Source of the DNA: Vitis vinifera
Lineage: Eukaryota > Streptophyta > Magnoliopsida > Vitales > Vitaceae
Assembly (NCBI RefSeq): GCF_030704535.1
Contig: NC_081808.1
Span: forward strand, 20,820,501 to 20,884,500
Reading direction: 5' to 3'
Length of the DNA: 64,000 bases
Both the position numbers and the translations under genes were made by a program. Within the stretch, counting starts at the first letter, position 1. Every line of letters begins with the position of its first letter. The notes beneath the pieces were generated by a model, which ran no database searches, was not told the origin of the DNA, and saw nothing but the letters and a program-made list of their open reading frames with translations. Shown here piece by piece: positions 28,566-40,986 of the stretch.

Positions 28566-30239
28566 ATCTAGAAATTAAAATTAACAAGTAATTATTTATC
28601 ATTTAATTAAAAAAAACTAATTAATTTATTTTCTATTTCATCGTAAACCAATATCTCCTTTATGTGGGTCCCATGGAACATATGCCATGATCTTATTTAA
28701 ACTACGGATGAGATGTGACAAATTTTGATTAGTGCCACGTTTTAGATATTTATCATTACATTATTTAATGCCAGCGTTTCACAATTGTCTCATGCTGCTA
28801 AGTCTTGCAACAAAGCAATTTTTATTTGATCACGTAAGATATATGTCGATTAAGGATTGGCTATTTATTTACACGTGAACATTAGTGAGTGGACAGATGT
28901 AACCAATTAAAAATATCAACATTATATTATAATAAAATTGTTATAATATTTAAGTTATTAACTTAAAATTTATTATTTAAATTTTATTTTAAATATTAAA
29001 ATTATTTAATAAAATTAATTTAAAATTTATTTTAAATTATCAAATTAACATATTTATTATCTTAAATTATAATTAAAGTAAAAGATATCGAATAATAATA
29101 AAAGTCGTGAAGTATCAAACTAGATCATAGAAGTAATTAACATAAACGATAATAAAAAGGTAAAATAAAAATACGAACTTAAAAATTATTTCTACTTATT
29201 ACTTAAAGTTATATTTTACTTTAAGTCATATCATTAAATTATCTTACTTAATATACTCAATTTACTTAATAACTTAAATTAAGTTATTAAGTTGATTTAT
29301 TAAAAAATTATTAAATAAAAAATAAAATATTTAATTTTTTATTAAATAATAACTCATTTTTAAAAATATTTTCATGAAAAATACTTTTTAATAATAGTAT
29401 CTACATTTTTTTATGAAATAATTGTTTTTATGAATTTATTTCTAAAAATATAACATTTTATATTCATATCAAAATTATTTTTGAAAAGACGATTTTAGTA
29501 TAAATTTATTATAATAAAATATCATTTTAAAAAGATAACTTACCTTATAATTATTTTAAAAAAAATATTTCAATATAAATATCTATTGTGTTCATGCTAA
29601 AATTATTTCATATATTTTTTAAATATTTTATCAAAAAAAAAATCTTTACCCACATTTAAAATAATAATAATAATAATAATAATATTTAAATAAAAAATCT
29701 TGGTAAAAAGTATCATATGTTCATTTTGCTATACTATAAGATCTTTAAAATTTTAATATTAATGATTGAATTCAATCATTTACATTCCCCAAATGTAATT
29801 AAAATCGTACAACTACGTGACCTACAAACGCAGAATAAAAAAATTTAAAAATAAAATATTAAATGATAGTCTGATGACTGAGGAGAAGAAGACAAGAACA
29901 GTCCTATCCCCACGCAAGCCTCGTTCAAATCCAACGGCGAGAAACGGTCCGAGCATCTCACTTCACGCTCTGGTGTCAAAACGACATCGTGTTGTTCGTT
30001 ACGTTGCTTCCATCACCGCCGTTGCCCTCAGAAAAATGCTGCCCCCTGGAAGTATAAATCTCAACGCCCTCTGAAAATTAAATTAATAAAATATATCCAT
30101 GTCCGTTTGAGGGTATCCAGCTCCAGCTACTTTGGCGCGCTATGAAAACTGCGTGTAGAATTGATGGGGGGTATTCGAAGAGATCCATTCTCAGTATTTG
30201 AAGTAACGGCTCTGTCCAATCGGTAAGAAATAGACAGGC
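28566..30239. other. Intergenic, AT-rich; promoter of the MCRS1-like gene at right
   Basis: Contains a second copy of the 13.1-kb MITE (28925-29325) and an (AAT)n run at 29660-29682. 29850-30239 is more GC-balanced and is the probable promoter and leader of the next gene. The 85-residue open frame at 29817-30074 has no family features. Confidence 0.5.
28925..29325. mobile_element. MITE, copy 2 of the 13.1-kb family
   Basis: Collinear with 13180-13570 over most of its length, with shared phrases such as ATCAAATTAAYATATTTAT, TAAATTATAATTA and ACTTAATRACTTAAATT. More decayed at the ends than copy 1. Confidence 0.55.
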
Positions 30240-33200
30240 ATGACAGCTCTTGCTTCAGTCTCGGCATCTGCATGGATCCCCGAGGACGACCTCTTGTTGA
30301 AGAACGCCGTCGAGGTACCTTCCTTTTTTTTCCTCTGCCTATTTGATTATGTGGAAATTAGGGCATCGTGCAGCCTTTTAGATGCTGGGGATTTTCATCG
30401 GCTACGCCTCGGCGGTTCTGTGGATTCAACCCGAAAAAGCTTTGTGAATCAACTCGGACAAGCGCATCTTGATGAGAATTTCTCCCGATTCGAATCCCAT
30501 AGGATGGTTGATCTTATTTTATGTTAGTTTTTCTGGTAATAAACAAGGAGATGGATTGATTTCTGAAGAATTTGGTATGAAAACTCTGTCACTTTTCAAT
30601 TTTAGAATTAATTCCTCTTTGGTATGGTTAGCTACTGGTGCTTGCGAATGAATTCGAACTTAGGTATCATGATTTTGATGCGGCTGTAATGCTTGTGTGT
30701 GAAATTCCGGTGGTGTGCTTTGTTGGATTCACATTCTTTGTGTGGTGTTGCGTTGCTTGAATGCTGTGGTTTTCAGTCTTTTTTTGCTTATATGGTGAAT
30801 AATTTTATGTAATTTGCTTGTGCAACTGAGAAAGAAATGCATAAATGTACTTGGAAGGCAATATAATCCGCTGCTAATCTTTAGTTTCCACACCTAGCAT
30901 TTGGACCTTTTCCTTTAAACAGAAAATAGTAATAAATTAGAAAGAAGCATAAGTTTTCTGTTTCTGCCTCTTGCATATGCTTTATTTTACTGGATGTTTT
31001 GCTTGCTTTGATGTATGTTGTGATTTTCTTGCAGGCGGGGGCTTCTTTGGAAGCACTTGCTAAAGGTGCAGTGCAATTCTCTCGCAGATTTACAGTCCAA
31101 GAACTAAAAAACCGATGGCATTCTCTCCTCTATGATCCTGATATTTCAGCTGAAGCTTCTGCATGCATGGTTCAGTTTGAACCTTCAGCATCCAATTATT
31201 CGTTCAAATCTAACAGATCGGGTAATTGTAAAGAAAATGTAGAGGTTCTTGGAAAAAGAAAAGTTGAAAGCATTCGTAGAAAGTATCATGCTATGCGGAA
31301 GAGGATTCACAGTAAACCTTCTAACTCTGATGATCTAAATTTTCTAGATAGAATTCACAGTAAACCTTCTAACTCGGATGATCTAAATTTTCTAGATGTG
31401 CCAAATGCTGATGGCTATATGTGCAATGGAGGTGGTTGTGAAGAGCATATAGTTCTTGATAATGAGCCTCCTGTTGGCAGTTATGCGCTGGGAGATCGTG
31501 TCTTGAGCCATTTTGGTCTTCAAGATAATGTACCCCAAGATATTCCTCATATTATAGGAGATAATTTAGTTGACTTCGGGAATTGCTCAGGCTTTGAGGA
31601 CAGAGGGCTTCCAGATAGAAACCTATTCAATAACAATGATTTTGAGAGAAAGCCCTTGTCTACTCTTGATTCACTAAATACAAATTTAGGAAATGTTGGC
31701 TCTGAATTCGGAGGAGGACAGCATTGTGAATCACCTGTTTCAGATGGTAGTGCTTCACTTCACCAAATGGGGTTTCCATCACCACTTCCTAGGGTGCCTC
31801 TGTGGAAAACAATTGAGGACATTTCAGCACCTGTGATGCCAATCAATGTCAACCTGGGAGATAGAACTGTAAGTGCAGAAGAGACATTGACACTTGCTGC
31901 TGCTGCTGATGGTAATAAACCATGCTCATCAGGGTATGCTGTCCATTCACAGCCAACATTGAAAGACACATGCGTTGGATTAAATAACTCAACTGCTATC
32001 ACAGATGGTGAGTTTGCAGATCTTTCAGATTCTCTCTTGAACTTCTCAGATGAGAATGAGCTTCTCTTTATGGAGGCTGATGGGAAAGACCCAATGGATA
32101 AGTCTTGTTTGGATAATCTTGACTCAGTTCTGTTGAGTTCTCCCAATGAAGTTCATGTTGATGATATGGCCAATATTAGTGACCCTGAGACATTGATTTC
32201 AGGTACATCGATTGTAATACATGGCAGTGCATGTCCTGCTGAATTAGTTGTTAGCGCTGACCCGTTACAATCCAGTCACAGCAATCAGGAAGGTGTTCAT
32301 TCAGAGGTCACTATGCCATCATCTACATTAATTTCAAATCCTCATTCTTCTGAACTGCAGGAAGGGGTTATGTACTGCACATTGAATACTGAGGACAGTG
32401 AAATCCCATACAATGATGATAATTTCTTGCCTGCTACATTTGCTTCCACAACACAGCCAATTTTTGAAGAGGCTTGTGAGCCAGCATTCTCCTCTGACAT
32501 CCAGAAGGACAGTGAACAAGCACCAAGCTTAATGAATAAAGATAAAAATCCTGCACCATCTTTCAAGGCTCCCCAGATGATAGGAAAAGATAGAATGCCA
32601 GAAATTGTTCCAGACCACCAATTTATTGGTTATGGAAACAGATCTGAATTGTCTGGTGACAACTGTTTGGCTACAGCTTCCAGACATTTTAACAGCATTC
32701 CTGTAGTCCCAAGTCATCATAGTTCAGCACATGCAACTCCAAACTCTGTCATGGATGGAGCTCCTGGGCGAGGGGTTCTAAATGTCAAATCAAGGGTACA
32801 TTGTGATTTTCATAGTATTTAAAGCTTATTCCTTAGGGCAGCTTTTTCATGCTTGTGGTCATGTTAAAAACAAATGCTGAATTTGATCGATGTGAACAGG
32901 AAAAAGAAGCTCCAGGTACATATGGGGAGCATTTATTTTTACATGCAGGATCAGGTTCCACCAAAATGAATTTTCTGGAACCAATAAACTCCTTAATGTC
33001 TGATCAAGAGGAATCTGAAAGTGATGATGATGTGCCCTACTTTTCTGACATCGAAGCAATGGTAAATCTTAGATGCTTGTGATGGTTGGATGATGCCTTT
33101 GAATTCTTTTCTTTAGTTCATTTATAATCTTTCCTATTTTTAATTGTTATATATTTTGTCCAGATACTTGAGATGGACTTGTGTCCAGAAGATCAGGATT

Positions 33201-36200
33201 CATATATTGGTAGCAAAGGTAATTCATCTAACATCAGGTTCATTTAGCAAAGGATATATCCTGCTTCTGCTCTTAGCTCATCATCATGTAATTGTTTCAA
33301 ATGCAAAATTCAGCTTAGAAGGAAGTTTAGGTGGTAGAAGGTCTATTACTTTTAACATCCATGCATGTAACTGTTACCTATAAATTTGTTATTTATGATG
33401 AAGCAAGTTGATATTTTTTCCCCTGACACCTGGGTCAGGTTGCGAGGGTTGGGCTCCATGTAGCTTTTCCCAAAGTTGGGTCTGTTTATATTTTCCAACT
33501 GTCAATAGTGATTGATTTTGGATATTAATGGCTTTAGTATAGTTGCCATCATGTTTTGTTTATTATATATTTCAATATTCATATGAATATCAATCAACTC
33601 TATTTTATTATTATCCAAAGTAAAGGGAGTCAGCTAATCATCAAATGCAATGAAACTGTTCTTCTTTACCTAGAGTGAACTCTATAATGTGTGCTACACA
33701 TATTAGATTGTGAGTAACTTGGTTTTGTCTGCTGAAATCTCCAGTCTCAAGATATCAACATGAGGATGCTAGGAAGGTGATCATAAGGTTAGAACAGTGT
33801 GCTCAATCTTCAATGCAAAGAGCTATTGCATCTCAATGTGCACTTGCCATCTTCTATGGCCGCCATTTGAAGCATTATATTAAAAAGGCTGAGGCAAGTT
33901 TTTTAAAATTTAACCTTTTTTCCCTTAAAGCATGATCAATTAAGCTGATTCATTTTTATTCAGCTTATTCATTGCCACTTCAAGATCATTAATTTGAATA
34001 TCTTTTTTCTATTCTGATTTTTTTTTTATTCAATATGAGCTAATCTAGAGTAAACGGCTATTGATACATTGTTGTTACAATGGGATGGCAGAAGGCTTTA
34101 GTTGAGTTACTCTAAATTTGGATCAAATGTGATAAAGTTCCTTGGGCACTTTCCTCACTTGGATATGATTGATGGGCATTTTGTCGGTCTTGGTTTATTT
34201 TGGAAATGTACTCACTGCTGGAGCTGCCAATGTTTTATGCCATGACTAATTAGCTTATGATGATCAAATGACTTGGTTTTGAATTGGTATATGTTGTATC
34301 CTCCTTGTATTGTTGTGTTGTGTTGTGTTTAGTAATTATTTATAATCTGTTAAGCAAAAGCTTAAAGCTTGTAAGATTTGGGCTCACAATTTATATCATG
34401 CACTCCAATACACTCTCTCATGTGCAACCATACACTTGCACGTGAAGAGACACATAGACACATGTAAGCCCATAGATAACCAATTTCCTTAAAAGCTTAA
34501 GCTCATAAGATTTGGGCCCACAATGTATATCATGCACTCCAACACTCTCCCTCACGGGCTGCCCCATACTTGCACATGGAGAGATACATAGAGACATATG
34601 CAAATGGAGAGACACATGGACACATGCAAGCCCATGGATAACCAATTTCCCTAAAACTTTAAGCTTGTAAGATTTAGGTCACAATGTATATCATACACTC
34701 CAACACCCTGCCTCACGACCCCATACTCCACATGGAGAGACACATAAACACACACAAGCCCACAGATTAAAAAAATCACAAACAACCTCCTTTGGGCTTA
34801 ATAAAGTGGGGAAATGAACATGCGGTGAAGTTCGAATGCATGACCTCCTGCCAAATGAGATTTTGATATCTTTTTTTTTTATAGGTAAATTTTTTGTCCC
34901 CATTGGGACTTGAACCTAGAACCTCCCACATACCCTTCCCAAACCTTTACCCCTTGAGTCAAGCCTCAAGGGCAATGAGGTTCTTATATCATGTTAAACA
35001 ACTAATTTTCCTAAAGGTTTAAGCTTGTAGGATTTAGGTCCACAATGTATATCATGCGCTCCAACACAATTAATGTTTTTGTTTGAGATGTAGTCTGGTT
35101 TTATACAATTCTGTTGACTGGTTTGGGCACTAGTTGCTGAGCTCATGATTATTTTTAACGCTGAGATTTGAGGCTTTCTTTATTGGGGTTATGTGATGCT
35201 CATCAATTTTTAGCTTGACTATTTTCTCTTTCTTAATGGAACCACCTTCTGCTTTGTAGGTAATACTTGGTAGAGCAACAAATGAGATTGATGTTGATAT
35301 TGACTTGTCAAAGGAAGGGCGTGCTAATAAAATATCTAGACGGCAGGTGGGATTTTTGTGATTTCCTTGACTTGTGTTGTAGATATTGATGGTTTGCAAG
35401 ACCCTTTTTGAGCTTGTAGTTGTTGTGGTTATTAGATAAAAGGAAATTTATGGGATGCGTACTTTATCTGTGAGTACTTTGATATGTATCGCATTTTGAC
35501 TAGGATATGGATTGTCAAGCATGGCAACTCGCTGAATGTTGCCACATCACCTGATTGTTGGAGGAATTAGAGAGAATTGTGTCATAAATATAATATTGTT
35601 TTTCAGAATTCGAGTAATTAAAATGAACACCTTGCAAGATAAAAGGGTGTGTCATTTCTAGATTTCAACAAGGGGGCTGCAGACTCACTATCGATATGGT
35701 GGTTCTTTTTAGGAAAACTTTATTAACACCCTGTTTCATTTGATTGCTTAATTAGGTAATTAGTTATCTTTTGTATAGGATATTCTTATCTCAAATGGTC
35801 GATTAGAAATGGGAAATATTAATAATTAGAGGATACCATAGCTGCTGAAACTGAACCATAACTGTGGGATCCTGAGATACTCATGTGATGGGTGAATGTT
35901 TTCAAGGACCTTTTTACCCTTTAGAATGAACTTTTATTGTTCAAATTTGGGATAGTGTGGTATTTTTCTTTCTTTTTTCTTGTTTCATTTTCTTTTCTTT
36001 TATTTACCTCAAGCCTAGGCTAATTTAGTTAAGAACAAGAAGTAACTGCTACTTCTTTACCTTTTATCACACCATTTAGGCTTCTTGGATATCCCTTACA
36101 ACCCTCAATGCCCTGCATAACATGTGAGTATGACTAGTCTTCCTTGCATCTGCTTAGGCTATCATAAGGATGCAAGGGGATGGATCTTTCTTATTGAAGA

Positions 36201-37584
36201 ATCTTGGGAAGAATGTAATTTTATTGAATGGCCAAGAAGTTGCTACTGGACAGGTTGGGGGTCTTAGTTCAAGTAGTTTGATAGAGGTACGTGGTTTTCA
36301 ATCTTTAACTTTGAAATGACTGATACAATCATGGTGCTCTTTTCCTGCCATTCTTTAACTTCTTTGTTACCTCAATTCTGTTTTTTAATATCTTTACCCC
36401 CAACCAGCAGTCTTCTCTTACACGTTTTCACTAATCAAAATTGTGGTGCATGAAATGGGTGTTTGCTCTCATTTAATTTCCACAATTTCTTTTGAAGATC
36501 ATATTTTTGGGTATGCTTGAAAAGAATTTTCAACTGATTTGTGGTTTTGCAGGTTTCTTCATTGTCATCCATGTAATCACAATTAAAAAAAAAATACAAA
36601 AATAGCTATTTATGTATAAGGTTGATAATGCAACAGTGCAGCAATGTTTCTTTACGTGGTTAAGTTTCTGGTTTTTCTAGGTCACGCCGTAAAAGAAAGT
36701 TTGATAAACATTTATGCATATGCAACTAAACATCAATGGTAACTCCTTTAACTACATTGTTAAAGATGTACAATATCTGATCAACAACCTCCAAAATACT
36801 TCTTCATGTGAATTGTACAGAAGAGCTGCAATGTGATTATAAAATTTTAAGCTTTATATGCTAGAAGTTTTTATTATTGAACATACAATCCTGTAATCTA
36901 GCACCCAGGTATATTGCTTCAATTCTATATGAATATGGTGACTTACCAAAAAAAGAGCCAAACCAATGATTTTACATGTTGGCCTATGTTATGATGGTGT
37001 CTCAAATTCCATCCCCTTCATTTGTAACCCTTCTATGTTTCTGCCTTGTAGATCAACTGAACAAAACAATATTAAGGGTTATTTCGGCTTTAAAAATATT
37101 GAGAATGAATCAGGTTTTGGGTTAGATTTGACAGGAGTGGGTTAGGTTTGACATCTTGGGAGCTAGCGTTGTGGTCAACTCCATTGTGAGTGAAACTTTC
37201 TCAATTCTTACCCCATGTGAACATAGATTATAGGCTGAATAACATGAAAATCTTTGGCTATTTTGTGTTGTTGCTTTTATTGTTTGTTTTTCATCAAATT
37301 CTTTCAGTCCCAGGAACCTCAGATGTTGGTTTTTGTTGCAACTCTATGCCCTCTTTCAAGCATCAAAAATGCTATTTTCTATATGCATTAGAATGCTTGC
37401 ATTGTAGTTGTTCAACTTTTACAAGCCTAACCAATCTATGGCAAATGGTTGATTGCAGATAAGGGGAATGAGATTTGTGTTTGAAGTGAATCAAAAATCT
37501 GTGAGGCGGTATCTGGCAAATGTTGCCAAAAAAGGCCAAGTAAAGAGCACCAATTTTGAATGGTCCCCTAATGGGGTTCCATGA
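30240..37584 (+). CDS. Microspherule protein 1 (MCRS1)-like, FHA-domain protein, 847 aa
   Basis: Nuclear protein. MCRS1 relatives join chromatin-remodelling (INO80/NSL-type) complexes, and plant homologues pair an MCRS N-terminal domain with a C-terminal FHA phosphothreonine-binding domain. Eight exons, all in phase: 30240-30314, 31035-32795, 32900-33061, 33164-33218, 33745-33893, 35260-35346, 36158-36286 and 37459-37584 (2544 nt). The MCRS domain starts WIPEDDLLLKNAVEAGASLEALAKG and holds RFTVQELKNRWHSLLYDP. The middle is long, acidic and Ser-rich. FHA residues start near 735: VILGRAT, GRANKISRRQ, FLLKNLGKN, LLNGQEV. Intron 5 uses a GC donor (GAG then GCAAGT at 33894), because a GT alternative shifts the frame to a stop. 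Residues 115-130 are duplicated in tandem. Intron 5 (1366 bp) holds repeats and a SINE. Intact. Confidence 0.9.
34340..35070. repeat. Repeats of roughly 140-160 bp in intron 5 of the MCRS1-like gene
   Basis: A phrase like AAGATTTGGGCCCACAATGT followed by ATATCATGCACTCCAACAC recurs near 34373, 34508, 34670 and 35031, with GAGAGACACATRGACACATG between. The first three are tandem; the fourth follows the SINE. Confidence 0.7.
34870..34985 (-). mobile_element. tRNA-derived SINE
   Basis: On the minus strand: a 5' part with TTGACTCAAGGGGTAAAGG (box-A-like), then GGTTCAAGTCC (box B) about 40 bases on, then a short tail ending ACCTATAAAAAAAAAA. This is the pattern of plant pol III SINEs. It sits between repeat copies inside intron 5 of the MCRS1-like gene, opposite to the gene. 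Confidence 0.6.
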
Positions 37585-40500
37585 CTCGAAGAATTCTGTT
37601 GAAAGGTGCATCTCCTCTCCTTTTCCAGTCCGTTTTCATAAACTAATTTTAGTTTCAGTTGAGTTTGCCCTTCTGATGAGGAATGTCAGTTTGCTGCCCA
37701 TCCATAGAATGTATAGCCCTATTATGTTTTTAATATATTGTCAATCCTTCACCTAAAGAAAAAAGAAATGAATAGTTCATCCTGTAGGTATTGGTAGTGT
37801 TAATTGATAGCCCTTTTCTTCCTTTTCTTTACTAGGCTCAGGCCTAATGGGCTTGTTTTGTAAATTTTGGGTATTCTCATTTCTCTGCAATTGAGGGCCG
37901 GAAATCTGCATTCATAGTTCTAGTTACCCTCCTTGGGTTTGCTGATTTAATGTTGAAAAAGGAACCAACCAAAGGAGAGGGGGTGGAGGGGGAGTTCTTC
38001 AAGGTAAAAAAACGAAGTGAAAGAACGACACTAAGCTAAATAGTAGCATTAGATTCATTGGGAAGAATTTAGGATACAAGATTCTGGTTTCTTCTCTCTC
38101 TTCATAACCAGACTTGGCCCAGGAAATTTGAGGTCCTTCATCAGATGAAATAAAAGGATAATTATGTCCTTTACAGCATTCAAAGCAGTAAAATTTCCTT
38201 CATTGCCTATTATCATGGTGGCCATCGTGTCAGTTTGGATTTGACCAGAGCCATCATTTGCCTTTTGTTTAGAAGTAACACCTTCTACAGGTTCACTTTG
38301 CAATATACTTGGTAGACACCCAAGCTCCCATGAAATATTATAGTGGCCTGACAAGCTGTGTGCTTTATGCCCATTCCTCTTCCGCCCAGATTTTGCTTTT
38401 AAATCAAGGTTTACTAACTGCCCAGAATGTGGATACAAACACGTAAACAGAGGTTTAGTGCGGTTCTCGTGCCTTCGAAGCAAGACACATTACTTTGAAT
38501 AGCGGGGACGGTGGTTATAGTGTTTGGCTCTATCTATTTGCTTCTGGGATGATTCTCACTATCTCTACTTTGCCCCTTGTTTAAGTTAAATTGTGGTGGT
38601 CCACGCCTGATTGAACTTTCTTCGGTTCTGCATTGTTTTTTTGATTAAATAATGAAAGAAACTGTTACCCATTTCAGTACCTACCCAACCCATATATTGG
38701 TCCGCACAACGTGTCATTATTGCCTTCTCCTCATCTTTACAAACCTTTCAAAAGAGGGAAACTAAAATATTGTTGAAGCTGTTCTTTTTCCCCAACGACA
38801 AGACTTGGGTGATTCCTTTTTCATTGAGCTTTTTCTACAATTTTACTCGATATTTTAACATGAAATTAGATAAAATATTTCATCTTCAAGCCCTCAATGT
38901 ATATCAAATTTGAAATTCCGATTTTAAACGTGGAATATAATACTTTTGAAATATGATTTTTGTATTGATTTGCTAACTCTTTGTTTGGATCAGGACAACG
39001 AGGAGGAAAAAAAAAATTAGAAAAAGTTTTAACTTGTCAAATATAAGGGAAATAAATGGTAAATAAGATTCTCTAAAAGTTAATATATTTTTTACATTTG
39101 CAATCTATATACAATAAAATTAAAGTTAAAAAAATTATTACATTTTAAATTTGGTATTTTATTTTTAATTATTATAATTTTTTTTTTCGAAGTTTACAAA
39201 TTTACAAAGCTTAAAGGAAAACTAACATAGTCAGCGTGACATTAAAAATGTTTTGCATTTCATCATGTAATATGTCTATATATGCCAATGTACTGAGAGG
39301 TGGGGAATGTAATAATGGGTTGGTATCGATCGGGGAGACAGAGATGGCCTGGGATCAGATATTGGGCAAGCCCACGTAACCCACTTTGTGTCAACCATTT
39401 TGGTGGCAATAGGCATTGCACGGCTGGTAAGTAGTGGGCATGGCTTCTTCCATTTCTACCGACGAAGGAACTGCTGTGCGCTACTCGGACCTTCTCTAAT
39501 CATACCAAATTCCCACCTACATGATCAAAATTGATTCAATCCAATGGATCTATGTCTTGGCTTTTTTACCACCCCTTTTTAATTACAAGGTTTGACCTAT
39601 CACATCCAAAATTAGGTATTATTTGTTTGGTGACATCAAATCATTTTTATCGTTGTTTACACCATAGTTGTTACACATAGGTATTATCTTGCCACTTATG
39701 GACTTCCATGTTCAATTTGGTGGTTGTTCGTGCTACTATTATTACTATGATTATTATTAATTATTCATTTTTCACAACTAATTTAGTACTAAAATACGAG
39801 GGAAGTCCAATCATAAACATACGTGGGTTACCAAACACTAATCATTTGTGACTCGAACATGCTACGTTTCATCCTCATCCGCTCATTGAATACAAATCTT
39901 GATGTTAGTTATACAAATCCTGATTGCTAATGAATCATGAAGTTCTGGATATAGTTGGTTGGGTGCAAAATCATAATGCACAGAAATAATCACAAAGAAG
40001 TTGTTGGGAGTACACTATAAGAATCTGAATTCCCCAGCTTTTAAAAGGCTTGTTCAAAATTCAAAGTTTGTTAGCAATAATAAATGGACATATTCAACCA
40101 CTAATCTTTACAGTGGGGACCTTACGACCAAACGAGGCCAGCTTGGGAGGTCTTGTACCTACAAACATTTGGAGTTGGCATTGGATTCCAAACTCCAATA
40201 TTCAAACATTTCATTCGATTTTAGATTACCACTAAATAATTCTACTTTAATGGTTTCAGTGGAGTGATTTCTCTGCCAATAATTAACCTGGCATAAATGG
40301 GTGGTGGTGCAAGAGTTTTCTATACTTAGGACATGTGCCCACATTCCCATATCTTGAAGGACAGCACGGACATCTCGAAAATGGACGATTGGTGGTAATT
40401 TTTTTTTTTTTCTTAAAAAAAATAAATTAGGTGAAATGTTTGTTGGAAGAATAAATTTGTAAAATATATTCGTATCATTGTTTGAAAATCTGGGTTTAGG

Positions 40501-40986
40501 AGAATAATATTAAAAAGTAATTTGTCGGGTGTTGGAGGCTTGTTTGAAGGGCGAGTGTAGGTTGGGCAACTTGGGCTGCCAATGGATGGCTTTTGGCTGC
40601 CGATTTGAGTGTTGTATGGAGAGAGCATAGCGGTTGCTAACAACCGAACAGTCCTTTCGCTGTCACGGCGAAAGCATACAAATTTAAATTTAAATAGGGC
40701 CATTGGAGTCTCTGACAATTGCCCGTGAAAAATGAAAATACCCAGAAAAGACCTCTGAGCTATAACAGGAAAAAAAAGGGTAAAACCCAAAACTAAAAGC
40801 CATGGCCTGTGCCCTCCCAACTTGCTTGCGCCTTTTCTCTCCAAATTCCAATTTCATCCACTAAACCTGCGCTCCTCGTTCACTCCGTCTCTCTCTCTCT
40901 TTCTCTCTTACTTACCGTTTCTCATGTTATCTTCAATTCTCTTGAGCGAAATCTAAACTCCAAACACTCCCTTACGAAGGCAGAGA
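37585..40986. other. Intergenic between MCRS1-like and LRR genes
   Basis: 37585-38040 is likely MCRS1-like 3' untranslated region. 38500-40700 holds no recognised gene; frames at 40001-40267 and 40413-40844 have no family features. The LRR promoter is probably within 40550-40986, with an AT box TTTAAATTTAAATAG near 40682 and a CT-rich leader near 40890. Confidence 0.5.
38055..38483 (-). CDS. Unrecognised 142-aa open frame, doubtful
   Basis: An open frame on the minus strand just downstream of the MCRS1-like gene. The composition is not low-complexity, but I recognise no domain. Residues 1-50 are basic, and a hydrophobic stretch (DIIILLFHLM) lies near residue 105. It could be a chance frame antisense to a 3' untranslated region, a decayed fragment or a lineage-specific gene. 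No promoter or poly(A) evidence. Confidence 0.2.
   Translation of the reverse strand: MLRRHENRTKPLFTCLYPHSGQLVNLDLKAKSGRKRNGHKAHSLSGHYNISWELGCLPSILQSEPVEGVTSKQKANDGSGQIQTDTMATMIIGNEGNFTALNAVKDIIILLFHLMKDLKFPGPSLVMKREKKPESCILNSSQ

Noticed and set aside
34870..34985. tRNA gene, because of a box-B-like sequence
   Set aside because: No cloverleaf can be formed, and an A-tail follows; better explained as a SINE.
40413..40844. 143-residue minus-strand frame upstream of the LRR gene
   Set aside because: No domain, and it ends in AT-rich translation; it probably overlaps the LRR promoter.
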